NCBI GenBank assembly: GCA_947451935.1
Contig: CANGBH010000012.1
Span: forward strand, 1-52,987
Direction: 5' to 3'
From: Chitinophagaceae bacterium
GTDB lineage: Bacteria; Bacteroidota; Bacteroidia; Chitinophagales; Chitinophagaceae
Length of the DNA: 52,987 nt
Shown: piece after piece, positions 1 to 9,529 of the stretch
Layout: each line of letters begins with the position of its first letter
Position numbering within the stretch: position 1 is the stretch's first letter
Program-made: the position numbers and the translations under genes
The notes under the pieces: generated by a model
What the model was told of the DNA's origin: nothing
The model's database searches: none
Seen by the model: only the letters and a program-made list of their open reading frames with translations

Positions 1-1200
1 CCAGTCATTCTGAATAATATCCCAGATATTCTTGATGTAAACTTACTCATCGATTTACTTGAAGATATAGGAGTGCAAGTGGAAAGAATAGATCGACATA
101 CCTGCCGATTTGAAGCCAAAAACATCTTAATAGATAAACTAGAAGACCCGGAATTTCAGAAAAAAAGCAGCAAGCTGAGAGGCTCTGTGATGCTTGCTGG
201 TCCGCTACTTGCGCGTTTCAAAAAAGCATTTATTCCAAAACCTGGTGGAGATAAAATTGGAAGAAGAAGATTAGATACCCATATTATTGGTTTCGAAAAA
301 ATGGGCGTAAAATTTGAATATGAACAAGGTGAGGGTTTCTTCAGGCTTAATGCCAAGGAGCTAAAAGGCACTGATCTTTTATTAGAAGAACCATCCGTAA
401 CCGGAACGGCTAATATTATTTTAGCAGCCGTGATGGCAAGTGGTACAACTACCATCTACAACGCAGCATGTGAGCCTTATATTCAACAACTATGCGCCAT
501 GTTAAATAGGATGGGTGCTAAAATATCGGGCATCAAATCTAATCTATTAACTATCCAAGGAGTTGAGGCATTAGGTGGAACAACCCATACCATGCTTCCT
601 GACATGATTGAAGTTGGCTCATTCATTGGCTTAGCTGCCATGACCCAAAGTAATATCACGATTAAAAATGCTGGCATACCTTTCTTGGGTGTCATTCCAC
701 AAAAATTTGAGCAGTTAGGCATACACCTAGAAATCAAAGGTGATGATATCATCATCCCAGAACAAGATGTTTACGAAGTACAAAATTTCATTGATGGATC
801 TGTGCTAACCATATATGATCATCCATGGCCTGGCATGACACCTGATTTGCTCAGCATTTTGCTTGTAGTAGCCACTCAAGCCAAAGGCAGTGTACTCATT
901 CATCAAAAAATGTTCGAGAGTCGTTTGTTCTTTGTAGATAAATTGATTGACATGGGCGCTAGAATAATTTTATGTGACCCCCATAGAGCAGCTGTAATTG
1001 GATTGGAGAGAGAGCAAGCATTAAGAGGCATTACCATGAGTAGTCCTGATATACGTGCAGGCGTAGCCTTATTGATTGCTGCACTGAGTGCAGAAGGTAA
1101 AAGCATCATTCAAAACATTGAACAAATTGATAGAGGATATCAATACATAGATCAGCGTTTGCAAGCACTAGGTGCACAAATCAGAAGAATCGATTCATAG
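1..1200 (+). CDS. murA: UDP-N-acetylglucosamine 1-carboxyvinyltransferase (5' partial)
   Basis: Catalyses the first committed step of peptidoglycan synthesis in the cytoplasm, transferring enolpyruvate from PEP to UDP-GlcNAc. The frame is open from base 1 with no stop, so the true start lies outside the window; about 399 residues are visible, which means only a short N-terminal part is missing. The EPSP-synthase-like fold is recognisable from GPLLARF, the active-site loop PGGDKIGRR and the later GTANI and DIRAG segments. The active-site loop carries Asp (codon 250-252) where E. coli MurA has Cys115, the residue alkylated by fosfomycin. Asp at this site is known from naturally fosfomycin-insensitive MurA proteins such as those of mycobacteria and chlamydiae. 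gmk starts 9 bases after the stop, so the two are probably co-transcribed. The family call is firm. Confidence 0.96.
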   Translation, partial: PVILNNIPDILDVNLLIDLLEDIGVQVERIDRHTCRFEAKNILIDKLEDPEFQKKSSKLRGSVMLAGPLLARFKKAFIPKPGGDKIGRRRLDTHIIGFEKMGVKFEYEQGEGFFRLNAKELKGTDLLLEEPSVTGTANIILAAVMASGTTTIYNAACEPYIQQLCAMLNRMGAKISGIKSNLLTIQGVEALGGTTHTMLPDMIEVGSFIGLAAMTQSNITIKNAGIPFLGVIPQKFEQLGIHLEIKGDDIIIPEQDVYEVQNFIDGSVLTIYDHPWPGMTPDLLSILLVVATQAKGSVLIHQKMFESRLFFVDKLIDMGARIILCDPHRAAVIGLEREQALRGITMSSPDIRAGVALLIAALSAEGKSIIQNIEQIDRGYQYIDQRLQALGAQIRRIDS

Positions 1201-1209
1201 AAAATAAAA

Positions 1210-1791
1210 ATGGAAGAAACGAATCAGAAGATAATTATCCTCACAGCCCCCTCTGGAGCAGGAAAAACGACCATTAAAACAAAGTTGCTTTCTGCTTTAC
1301 CACAAAACCTCTCATTCAGCGTTTCGGCCACTACCCGAAAAATTCGTGGTAATGAAAAAGAAGGTGTTGACTATTTTTATATTTCTGAGGATGATTTTAA
1401 AAATAAAGTATCCCAACATGCATTCATCGAATGGGAAATGGTTTACCCAGGATTGTACTATGGCACTACCATGGATGAAATCCAAAGAATATGGGGAGAG
1501 CACAAAATACCATTACTCGATATCGATGTTAAAGGGGCACTGAATATAAAAAAGCAATTTGGCAACAATGCACTTACCTTGTTCATTGAACCACCTTCAC
1601 TTGAAATACTAAAACAACGATTAACCAATCGTGGAACGGATACCGCAGAGAATATTGCGATGAGAATTGAAAAGGCAACCATTGAACTTCAGTATCAAGA
1701 TCAATTCGATGCTGTTATCGTGAATGATGATTTAAAAACGGCTACCGATCAAACTATTGCCAACGTGATGAATTTTATCAGCAGGGGCTAA
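1210..1791 (+). CDS. gmk: Guanylate kinase
   Basis: Phosphorylates GMP to GDP with ATP, in the cytoplasm, as part of purine nucleotide supply. The 193-residue length fits the family. The P-loop APSGAGKTT lies at residues 13-21. The GMP-binding segment follows (SATTRKIRGNEKEGVDYFYI), with the family's usual spacing to the later DIDVKGALNIK and IFIEPPS-like segments. The ATG at 1210 lies 9 bases after murA, consistent with an operon. Nothing unusual is seen in the sequence. Confidence 0.96.
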   Translation: MEETNQKIIILTAPSGAGKTTIKTKLLSALPQNLSFSVSATTRKIRGNEKEGVDYFYISEDDFKNKVSQHAFIEWEMVYPGLYYGTTMDEIQRIWGEHKIPLLDIDVKGALNIKKQFGNNALTLFIEPPSLEILKQRLTNRGTDTAENIAMRIEKATIELQYQDQFDAVIVNDDLKTATDQTIANVMNFISRG

Positions 1792-1804
1792 TACAGAGTT
1801 TCAA

Positions 1805-1812
1805 TATATTTG
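1805..1812 (+). promoter_or_regulatory. -7 promoter box TATATTTG
   Basis: TATATTTG matches the Bacteroidota -7 consensus TAnnTTTG and ends 5 bases before the ATG at 1818. No convincing -33 TTTG was found, so only the -7 element supports the call. Confidence 0.5.
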
Positions 1813-1817
1813 TAATC

Positions 1818-3092
1818 ATGGGTGCATTTCTATTGATTGGGATTATTCTAGCATTTATGCTCAGTGGATTTTTTGCTGGCATAGAAGTTGGATTTGTTTC
1901 CCTAAATCGCCTCTCTATAGAATTGAAGAAAAAGCAACAATCTAAAAATGCATTTTCACTATCCCGCTTCTTGACTGAGCCATCCAAGTTTATTAGTGCA
2001 ATGCTTGTTGGGCTTTCTGTTTCATTAGTTATTTATGGCATGTTGATTGACCAGCTGTTAACTCCACTTTGGGGATACACAGAAGGATATTTGAATCAGC
2101 AATTTGTTCCATATTTTCTATACATCCGAATACTATTTGACCTTGCCCTTTCTTCATCTGCTATTTTAATTTACTTCTTCTTTTGTCGCGCCATCTTTCA
2201 TGCAAAAAGCGACACATTATTATTTTTCTTAACTCCTATACTGGGGTTTTTCTATAAACTATTTTACCCTATAGCAAAATTTTTCATCGAATCTTCACAG
2301 TGGATATTAAGGAACTTACTGAGTTTAAAAATAAAACAAGAGGCAAATAATTTTAATAGACTTGAGCTTGAACATTTTTTTCAGAAAAAAAATGAAAAGC
2401 ATTTTGAAAATCAGGAATTAAATAACGACCTCTTTGAAGCCGCACTAACATTGCCTTACGTAAAAATAAGACAATGCCTCGTGCCTAGAAAAGAGATAGA
2501 AGCCATTAGCGTAAATGAATCTATTGAGGTATTAAAAAAACGATTCGTCTCAACAAACCTTAGCAAATTAGTTGTCTATGAAAAAAACATAGATAATATA
2601 CTTGGCTATGTTCACCAACTGTCATTATTTAAAAATCCGGCAGACATAGAATCTATCTTGTTGCCCATCCCTGCTGTTCCCGAAAGCATGACCGCTACAG
2701 ACCTAATGAATATGCTTATAAAAGAGCGCAAAAGCATGGCTTGGGTTGTGGATGAGTTTGGTGGCACATCAGGCATTGTAACCATGGAAGATGTGTTAGA
2801 GGAAATTTTTGGCGAAATAAAAGACGAGTATGATGTTGAAGAATTTATTGAAAAAGTAATCAACCAAAATGAATTTATATTTTCAGGCAGGATAGAAATT
2901 GAATACCTAAAAGAAAAATATGAACTTGATCTTGAGATGAACAATTCCGAAACACTTTCCGGCTTCATCATTCATCACCATGAGTCTATTCCAAAAGAAA
3001 AAGAAAAAATAATTATTGGCCACTATGAATTTGAAATTCTAAGTGTAACCGAAACAAGAATAGAACTAGTTAAATTAACAAACGTAGATTAA
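1818..3092 (+). CDS. CNNM/HlyC-type membrane protein with CBS pair
   Basis: A 424-residue inner-membrane protein with the order DUF21/CNNM transmembrane domain (about residues 1-160, four hydrophobic segments), tandem CBS domains (about 205-325) and a C-terminal CorC/HlyC transporter-associated domain (about 340-420). Telling motifs are FFAGIEVGFVSLNRL in the first membrane segment, VPRKEIEAI entering the first CBS domain, and VVDEFGGTSGIVTMEDVLEE in the second. Relatives are implicated in Mg2+/Co2+ efflux or homeostasis; in gliding Bacteroidota the related GldE has this architecture. No gld neighbour is present, so GldE is not claimed. The gene has its own -7 box next to the start. Confidence 0.85.
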   Translation: MGAFLLIGIILAFMLSGFFAGIEVGFVSLNRLSIELKKKQQSKNAFSLSRFLTEPSKFISAMLVGLSVSLVIYGMLIDQLLTPLWGYTEGYLNQQFVPYFLYIRILFDLALSSSAILIYFFFCRAIFHAKSDTLLFFLTPILGFFYKLFYPIAKFFIESSQWILRNLLSLKIKQEANNFNRLELEHFFQKKNEKHFENQELNNDLFEAALTLPYVKIRQCLVPRKEIEAISVNESIEVLKKRFVSTNLSKLVVYEKNIDNILGYVHQLSLFKNPADIESILLPIPAVPESMTATDLMNMLIKERKSMAWVVDEFGGTSGIVTMEDVLEEIFGEIKDEYDVEEFIEKVINQNEFIFSGRIEIEYLKEKYELDLEMNNSETLSGFIIHHHESIPKEKEKIIIGHYEFEILSVTETRIELVKLTNVD

Positions 3093-3191
3093 GCTACACG
3101 CTTCACTTCCGTGAAAACGTTTTAGTCCTTTTTTCGCCAATGCGAATACCAATTGACGCAAATCAGTTAAATTACAAGAAAGTAAATTACC

Positions 3192-4625
3192 GTGGAGTTC
3201 CTTGTAACAAAGACAAATGAAATTGTGGCCTTTATTGGGCATCTACACCCATTGATTGTTCATGTACCCATCGGTATATTTATTTTTTCCTTTGTAATAT
3301 CGATACTACCTAAAGCAAAGTGGGATACCCTTGAATCAGCCATAAAAATTGCATTGGTCATTGGCATAATAACTTCGTTAAGTGCATGCATTGCAGGCTA
3401 TCTTCTTGCTCAATCTGGCGACTACGACCCTGCACTTGTACTAAAGCATCAATGGACTGGCATAGCTACAGCTGCACTTAGTATAGCCACGTATTTAATA
3501 AGGTCATATAGGCGAATTCTCATTTGGCTCACTTGCATACTAATGGCTATTGCCGGTCATCTTGGAGGAACATTAACCCATGGAGAGGGGTATTTATTCT
3601 CAAGTTCAACTGAACAACTTTCATTAACCGACTCAATTCCTGATATACCTCTGCAAAAAAGTGAACAGCCAGACACCACAAACACTGGCGCTGAAACAGA
3701 AGAGGTTTTTTTATACCGCGATCAAATAAAACCTATTTTTCAAAACAAGTGCTATGGGTGCCATAGTCAAATAAAAAGAAAAGGTGGACTAAGATTAGAC
3801 TCTGATGCGTTTATGCTTAAAGGCGGGAAAAATGGCAAAATAATTAAACCAGGTAATGCAGGAAAAAGTCCACTCTATACACACCTGATTCTACCGCTAG
3901 AAGATGATTTGCATATGCCTCCAAAAGGTAAAAAGCAACTCACCCTTAAGGAAATTAAGATTATCCATGAATGGATCAATAAAGGAAATCCATTCGGATC
4001 AATCATCATAAATACAAGAAACGATAGACCGAAAGCTGATTCTATTATTGCGGAGAAAACAATCCCACCTAGTGAATCTAAAACAGAAGCTGAAAATGTA
4101 ATACCATTAGAAAAAAACATTCCGCCGGCAGTCCAATCCGACATAGATTTATTAGTATCAAAAAAAATCAGCGTAAATAAAATCAATGAAGAATCAAATG
4201 GGCTATCAATAAATTTCGTGAATGTAAAAAACCTTCAGTCCTCTATGATTGATGATTTATCTAAATTAAATCAACAAGTAGTAACACTGAAGCTTTCGAA
4301 TCAACCGATAACAGATGAGTTCATTCAAAAACTATCTAGCTTCAAACAACTGAGACAACTTCAATTAGAAAATACAAAAATTACTGATGCTGGTTTGGCA
4401 ACAATAAAAAATTTAGATGGCCTTCAACAACTGAATCTTTATGGAACTAACATTACAGACAAAGGATTGAGCTATTTAATTGAATGTAAAAATTTAAAGG
4501 CAATTTATCTTTGGAAAACTAATGTAACACCGCAAGGAATAACTCAGTTGAAAAAAGCATTGCCAAATGTTAAAATAGAATCAGGAAATTTTGAATTCTC
4601 TAAAGTAGATACCATAAAGAAATAA
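3192..4625 (+). CDS. DUF2231 / planctomycete-type cytochrome / leucine-rich-repeat fusion protein
   Basis: A 477-residue membrane protein. Residues about 10-140 form a four-helix DUF2231-like membrane domain (HLHPLIVHVPIGIF, later HLGGTLTHGEGY). A PSCyt1-type cytochrome domain follows, with heme motif CYGCH at residues 187-191 and the downstream MPPKGK signature. The last 150 residues hold leucine-rich repeats (LRQLQLENTKITDAGL, LQQLNLYGTNITDKGL). The start is GTG at 3192; an in-frame stop sits only 9 bases upstream, which forces this choice. The next gene begins 7 bases after the stop and the third 3 bases after that, so the three form one operon. The substrate is unknown. Heme attachment would place the cytochrome and LRR parts in the periplasm. 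Confidence 0.85.
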   Translation: MEFLVTKTNEIVAFIGHLHPLIVHVPIGIFIFSFVISILPKAKWDTLESAIKIALVIGIITSLSACIAGYLLAQSGDYDPALVLKHQWTGIATAALSIATYLIRSYRRILIWLTCILMAIAGHLGGTLTHGEGYLFSSSTEQLSLTDSIPDIPLQKSEQPDTTNTGAETEEVFLYRDQIKPIFQNKCYGCHSQIKRKGGLRLDSDAFMLKGGKNGKIIKPGNAGKSPLYTHLILPLEDDLHMPPKGKKQLTLKEIKIIHEWINKGNPFGSIIINTRNDRPKADSIIAEKTIPPSESKTEAENVIPLEKNIPPAVQSDIDLLVSKKISVNKINEESNGLSINFVNVKNLQSSMIDDLSKLNQQVVTLKLSNQPITDEFIQKLSSFKQLRQLQLENTKITDAGLATIKNLDGLQQLNLYGTNITDKGLSYLIECKNLKAIYLWKTNVTPQGITQLKKALPNVKIESGNFEFSKVDTIKK

Positions 4626-4632
4626 TTCAATC

Positions 4633-7600
4633 ATGATGCTCAAATATATCATACCACTAATTCCTACTCTTTTTGTGATGTCTCCCAAACAAGAGGAAAT
4701 ACCAAAGCTCCCAGCAGATGTGGCTATTGAATATAAAAAAATATCATTTCAGTTAGATTATAATCAACATATCAAGCCAATCCTATCAGATAAATGCTTC
4801 ACGTGTCATGGCCCCGACAAAGCCAAACAAAAAGCTGGATTGCGACTTGACATTGCCACAGCTGCATATTCGCCATTACCTGAAAGTCCTGGGAAAGTAG
4901 CTCTCTCACCAGGTAGTCTCAAAAAAAGTGAAGTATTTGCAAGAATCATTTCGACAGATCCCGAATACCTCATGCCAGTACCTAAATCACACTTAAGTTT
5001 AAGTGCAAAAGAAAAAGCTTACTTAACTAAATGGATTGAAGATGGTGCTGTATACCAACCGCATTGGGCATTTGTGAAACCAATCAAAAAAACAATACCT
5101 CAATCTGCCGTAAACAACAATACGGATAATGTAATTGATAAATTTATAGCAGCTAAATTAATTGAGAATAACCTTACCCCAAGTAAAGAAGCGCCAAGAG
5201 AACTTTTACTAAGAAGACTTTCATTTGATCTTACTGGACTTCCTCCAACACTTGAAGAAATTGATCAATTCATTGGAGATACCAGTGAAGATGCATATGA
5301 AAAGCAAGTTGACCGACTGCTAGCATCTCCTCACTATGGGGAAAAAATGGCAGCTGATTGGCTTGACTTAGCGAGATTCGCAGACACACATGGTTATACT
5401 GTTGATAGATTAAGGGATATGTCGCCTTATAGAGATTGGGTTATTAATTCCTTCAACATCAACATGCCGTATGATAATTTCATACATCAACAATTGGCAG
5501 GAGACCTAATGCCTCATCCTACAAAAGATATGATCATCGCAACTGCCTTCAATAGAAATCACCAACAAAATATGGAAGGAGGTATCATTGAAGAAGAGTT
5601 TCAAACTGAATATGTGATGGACAGAACAAATACTTTTGGAGAAGCGTTTATGGCTTTATCTGTTGGATGCGCAAGATGCCATGACCATAAATATGATCCT
5701 TTTTCTCAGAAGAATTATTACCAACTATTTAGCTTTTTTAATAATGTGGCAGAGGCAGGACAAATTTCTTGGAATGACGATACACCAACGCCAACGTTGA
5801 TGCTTCCCACTCCAGAAAAAGAAAAGATTATAAATTATCTAAAAGAAAAAGTTGACGAGCAAGAATCTAAAATTGAAAAGATTCAACATACAGTAAATGA
5901 TGATTTTGAAAAGTGGATTTACACGGAGCAATATAAATCCTTAGCAGAAGAAATCACACCTAAGAAAGGACTACAAGGATTTTATAAATTAAATGGAACG
6001 CTATCAAATGAAGTAGACACAAGTACAACAGCTGAGCTTGGTCGTGAACGAGGAAGATATGCAGGGGGATCACCACTATTCGAAAAAAATAAAAATGGAG
6101 AAGCGTTATCACTTGATGGAGATGTTTACCTAGATCTAAAATCAGTAGGTGTATTCAGAAAATCACAGCCTTTTAGTATTGGCATGTCACTTTTCATTCC
6201 TAAAGAAATGAAGGCGGGGGTAATATTTCATAAGAGCAATGCTGAACGGCTTTATAATTTCAAAGGGTTCAACTTATCTATGAAAAATAATAAGTTTGAA
6301 ATTATGATGGCACATGCCGCTCCATCTAATGCGATTACGCGTACAGCTCAAGGAGATATTCCCAGAGCAAAATGGATACATGTAAATATGACCTATGACG
6401 GTTCGTCAAAGGCGAAGGGATTTAAACTATACCTTGATGGTGCTGAGCTGGAAATGGAAACGACCATGGACCAATTATATAAAGACATCATATTTAATAA
6501 TGATGCTGAACCAGGACTTCAAATCGGTGGATGGGATCGTGGCCTAGGATTTAAGGATGGAAAAGTAGATGACATAACTGTTTACAACAGAGTATTGACT
6601 CCTTTCGAAATCAACATACTTGCTGGAAATACAAATTGGAAAGCTATCTCTCAGAAGAATGCTAAAGATTTAAGTACAGAGGAAAGGAAGATTTTACTAG
6701 ATTATTATGTTGAAATAGAAAACAAATCAATTCAATCAGAACGCGAGGCATTAGTTAAGATAAAAAATACGCTTATTGATTCTACTGAGCATATTCCTGA
6801 AATCATGGTTATGCAGGAGATGCCTAAACCTAAAAAAGCAACTATCCTTTTACGGGGTCAGTACAATGCTCCAGGTGAAGAAGTCTTTCCAAATACTCCA
6901 GAGGCTATCCTTCCATTTCCAACAACCCTACCAAAGAATAGATGGGGATTGGCACAATGGCTTACCTCTAACGAACATCCTTTAACATCACGTGTTGCGG
7001 TAAACAGAATGTGGCAAATCTTTTTTGGAACCGGCCTAGTTAAAACCGCAGAAAATTTTGGCAACCAAGGGGAAATGCCTAGTCACCCAGAATTACTTGA
7101 TTGGCTTGCAGTAGACCTAAGAGAATCAGGATGGGACTTAAAAAGACTAAACAAGATGATTGTGATGTCTAAAACATATAAACAAGATTCACATACTTCA
7201 TCTTCACTAAGAGAATTAGATCCCGACAATAGACTATTGGCTAGGGGTCCAGCTAATAGACTATCAGCAGAAATGATCAGAGATAATGCCTTAGCTGCAT
7301 CTGGACTATTAAATAAAAAAATAGGAGGCAAAAGCATAAAGCCTTATCAACCTGAAGGACTTTGGGAAATTAATATGGCTGAATATGTACAAGATTCAAC
7401 AGCTGAAGTTTATAGAAGAAGTTTATATGTTGTATTAAAAAGATCAGTACCAAATCCTACACTTGCCATCTTTGATGCATCAGAGCGTAGCTCATGCTTG
7501 GTACGCAGACAAAAAACCAATACGCCTACACAAGCGCTTGTAACATTAAACGATCCCACTTTTTTAGAAGCATCAAAAGTGCTTGGCGAGTCAATGAGCC

Positions 7601-7863
7601 AAGAGCAAAATCTTACTAAATCAATCACAACTACTTACCGGAAGTTAACAGGAGTGAATCCTGCACCGAAGGAGATTTCACTTTTAACCCAATTATTTCA
7701 AGATCAGCTGACTAAATTTAAAAAATCACCAGAAAAGGTTAAGGGATGGACTAATGCAGGGATGTACCAATTAAGTAAATCAGACGACCTGCAAGTGATA
7801 GCAGCTAATGCCGTTGTAGCAAGTACAATATTAAATTCAGACGCGACCATAACAAAAAGATAG
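4633..7863 (+). CDS. PSCyt1 / DUF1549 / LamG / DUF1553 protein
   Basis: A 1076-residue exported protein of the planctomycete cytochrome C group. In order: signal peptide (about 1-15), PSCyt1 domain with CFTCH at 55-59, DUF1549 (about 165-370) ending in a second motif CARCH at 346-350 within the conserved CARCHDHKYDP, a concanavalin/LamG-like domain (about 450-690) with LYLDG and VDDITVYNRVL, and DUF1553 (about 775-1030) with NRMWQIFFGTGLV and RRQKTNTPTQAL. Such proteins are abundant in Planctomycetes and Verrucomicrobia and also occur in some Bacteroidota. Their biochemical role is not established; they often sit near polysaccharide-degradation or sulfatase genes, which are not seen here. Middle gene of the 3192-9351 operon. 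Confidence 0.88.
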   Translation: MMLKYIIPLIPTLFVMSPKQEEIPKLPADVAIEYKKISFQLDYNQHIKPILSDKCFTCHGPDKAKQKAGLRLDIATAAYSPLPESPGKVALSPGSLKKSEVFARIISTDPEYLMPVPKSHLSLSAKEKAYLTKWIEDGAVYQPHWAFVKPIKKTIPQSAVNNNTDNVIDKFIAAKLIENNLTPSKEAPRELLLRRLSFDLTGLPPTLEEIDQFIGDTSEDAYEKQVDRLLASPHYGEKMAADWLDLARFADTHGYTVDRLRDMSPYRDWVINSFNINMPYDNFIHQQLAGDLMPHPTKDMIIATAFNRNHQQNMEGGIIEEEFQTEYVMDRTNTFGEAFMALSVGCARCHDHKYDPFSQKNYYQLFSFFNNVAEAGQISWNDDTPTPTLMLPTPEKEKIINYLKEKVDEQESKIEKIQHTVNDDFEKWIYTEQYKSLAEEITPKKGLQGFYKLNGTLSNEVDTSTTAELGRERGRYAGGSPLFEKNKNGEALSLDGDVYLDLKSVGVFRKSQPFSIGMSLFIPKEMKAGVIFHKSNAERLYNFKGFNLSMKNNKFEIMMAHAAPSNAITRTAQGDIPRAKWIHVNMTYDGSSKAKGFKLYLDGAELEMETTMDQLYKDIIFNNDAEPGLQIGGWDRGLGFKDGKVDDITVYNRVLTPFEINILAGNTNWKAISQKNAKDLSTEERKILLDYYVEIENKSIQSEREALVKIKNTLIDSTEHIPEIMVMQEMPKPKKATILLRGQYNAPGEEVFPNTPEAILPFPTTLPKNRWGLAQWLTSNEHPLTSRVAVNRMWQIFFGTGLVKTAENFGNQGEMPSHPELLDWLAVDLRESGWDLKRLNKMIVMSKTYKQDSHTSSSLRELDPDNRLLARGPANRLSAEMIRDNALAASGLLNKKIGGKSIKPYQPEGLWEINMAEYVQDSTAEVYRRSLYVVLKRSVPNPTLAIFDASERSSCLVRRQKTNTPTQALVTLNDPTFLEASKVLGESMSQEQNLTKSITTTYRKLTGVNPAPKEISLLTQLFQDQLTKFKKSPEKVKGWTNAGMYQLSKSDDLQVIAANAVVASTILNSDATITKR

Positions 7864-7866
7864 ACC

Positions 7867-9351
7867 ATGTCACACCATCATAAACAAGAATTTAGATTAA
7901 AACATCCTGAACTGGAAAAACTTCATAGAAGTTTAGACAGAAGAAATTTTCTAAATAAAACCGCAATGGGGTTTGGTGCAATGGCATTACAGAGCCTATT
8001 AGCGCCAGCACAATCGTTCGGGAATACCCTAGAGCAAGACATCATGAAGGCGTTGCCCAAAATTGCACCAAAAGCAAAAAGGGTTGTGTACTTATTTATG
8101 AGCGGAGGCCCTTCTCAATTTGAAACGTATGACTATAAGCCAAAACTAAAAGACTTGTTTGGTAAAGAATTGCCAGACTCAGTTAGAAAAGGACAACGCC
8201 TTACAGGAATGAGTGCTAATCAGGCCTCATTACCAATGGTGCCATCAATGTATTCGTTCAAACAACATGGGAAAAGCAAAACATGGGTTAGTGATTTACT
8301 TCCTTATACTGCCCAGGTAGTTGATGAGCTATGTATTGTTAAATCGATGTTTACTGAACAAATTAATCATGATCCTGCCATTACATTTTTTCAAACAGGA
8401 CATCAACTTCCAGGTAGACCTTCTATGGGAGCTTGGTTAAGTTATGGGTTAGGTTCAGAAAATAAAAACTTGCCCTCATTCATTGTATTAGTCTCTAAAA
8501 ATGCACCAAAAGATCAACCTCTATACGCAAGGTTATGGGGTAACGGCTTTTTGCCTTCAGAGCATCAAGGTGTACAATTTGGTTCAGGAAAAGATCCTGT
8601 ATTATTTTTAAATAACCCTGAAGGTTATGATGGAGAAGACAGAAAAGAGATGCTTGATTATTTAGCCAAACTAAACCAATTCCAAAATGGAAACTGGGGA
8701 GACCCTGAGGTTGATGCACGAATCGCTCAGTATGAAATGGCTTATAGGATGCAAACTTCAGTGCCTGAGGTAATGGATACCACAAATGAACCAGAAGAAG
8801 TTTTTAATCTATATGGACCAGATAGCAAGGATAAAGGTTCATTTGCATCAAATTGTATACTAGCTCGAAAATTATTGGAAAAGGATGTTCGCTTTGTTCA
8901 ATTGTATCATCAAGGATGGGATCACCATAGCGGATTACCTAGTAGTATCGAAGAACAAAGCAAACTAACAGATAGAGCGACTTCTGCATTAATAGTCGAT
9001 TTGAAGCGCAGGGGGATGCTTGAAGACACCTTGGTTATTTGGGGAGGAGAATTTGGCAGAACAGTCTATTCACAAGGAAAACTTTCGAAAGATGATTATG
9101 GTCGTGATCATCATCCAAGATGTTTTAGCATGTGGATGGCCGGTGCAGGAGTAAAACAAGGCTTTAGTTATGGAGAAACAGATGACTTCAGTTACAATAT
9201 CATAAAAGATCCAGTCCACGTCCACGATTTTCAAGCAACATTGTTGCATCTTATGGGAATCGATCACGAACAACTCACCTTTAAATTTCAAGGACGTAGA
9301 TTTAGACTTACCGACGTTGAAGGAAAAATCGTCAAAGGCATCTTAAGTTAA
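7867..9351 (+). CDS. DUF1501 domain protein with Tat-like signal
   Basis: A 494-residue protein of the DUF1501 family, which belongs to the alkaline phosphatase/sulfatase-like superfamily and is the usual partner of DUF1549/DUF1553 proteins. Residues about 25-50 contain a twin-arginine motif, RRNFLNKT, followed by a short hydrophobic stretch, suggesting folded export by Tat. Other family hallmarks are FMSGGPSQFETYDYKP, the DHHSGLP segment, GGEFGRT and GRDHHPRCFSMWMAGAGVKQG. It starts 3 bases after the preceding stop. The reaction is unknown for the family. Confidence 0.88.
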   Translation: MSHHHKQEFRLKHPELEKLHRSLDRRNFLNKTAMGFGAMALQSLLAPAQSFGNTLEQDIMKALPKIAPKAKRVVYLFMSGGPSQFETYDYKPKLKDLFGKELPDSVRKGQRLTGMSANQASLPMVPSMYSFKQHGKSKTWVSDLLPYTAQVVDELCIVKSMFTEQINHDPAITFFQTGHQLPGRPSMGAWLSYGLGSENKNLPSFIVLVSKNAPKDQPLYARLWGNGFLPSEHQGVQFGSGKDPVLFLNNPEGYDGEDRKEMLDYLAKLNQFQNGNWGDPEVDARIAQYEMAYRMQTSVPEVMDTTNEPEEVFNLYGPDSKDKGSFASNCILARKLLEKDVRFVQLYHQGWDHHSGLPSSIEEQSKLTDRATSALIVDLKRRGMLEDTLVIWGGEFGRTVYSQGKLSKDDYGRDHHPRCFSMWMAGAGVKQGFSYGETDDFSYNIIKDPVHVHDFQATLLHLMGIDHEQLTFKFQGRRFRLTDVEGKIVKGILS

Positions 9352-9376
9352 TTTCAATTTAATATCAAAAGAATTT

Positions 9377-9400
9377 GGGTCATTAGATATCTAATGACCC
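9377..9400. repeat. Perfect 24-base palindrome downstream of the DUF1501 operon
   Basis: The half-site GGGTCATTAGAT is followed directly by its exact reverse complement. It lies 26 bases after the DUF1501 stop. As RNA it would make a stem of about 9 pairs with a small loop, but no run of U follows, so it is either a weak terminator or processing hairpin, or a DNA-binding site. The rest of the 9352-9529 gap holds an AT-rich stretch and the hairpin annotated at 9471-9495. Confidence 0.6.
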
Positions 9401-9470
9401 TTGTCGCATTTAATAATGACTAATATCAGTTAGTCTTGGGTATACAGAAACTAATATTGTATTATATACT

Positions 9471-9495
9471 AGAAAATGTTTAGATGAACATTTCT
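9471..9495 (+). repeat. Imperfect hairpin upstream of the GT35 gene
   Basis: AGAAAATGTT and AACATTTCT pair, with one bulged A, around the loop TAGATG. It lies 35 bases before the GT35 start codon, in the probable 5' leader or promoter. Function is unknown. Confidence 0.4.
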
Positions 9496-9529
9496 AGGTA
9501 ATATTTTCAATCATACTTTATCTCTATAC

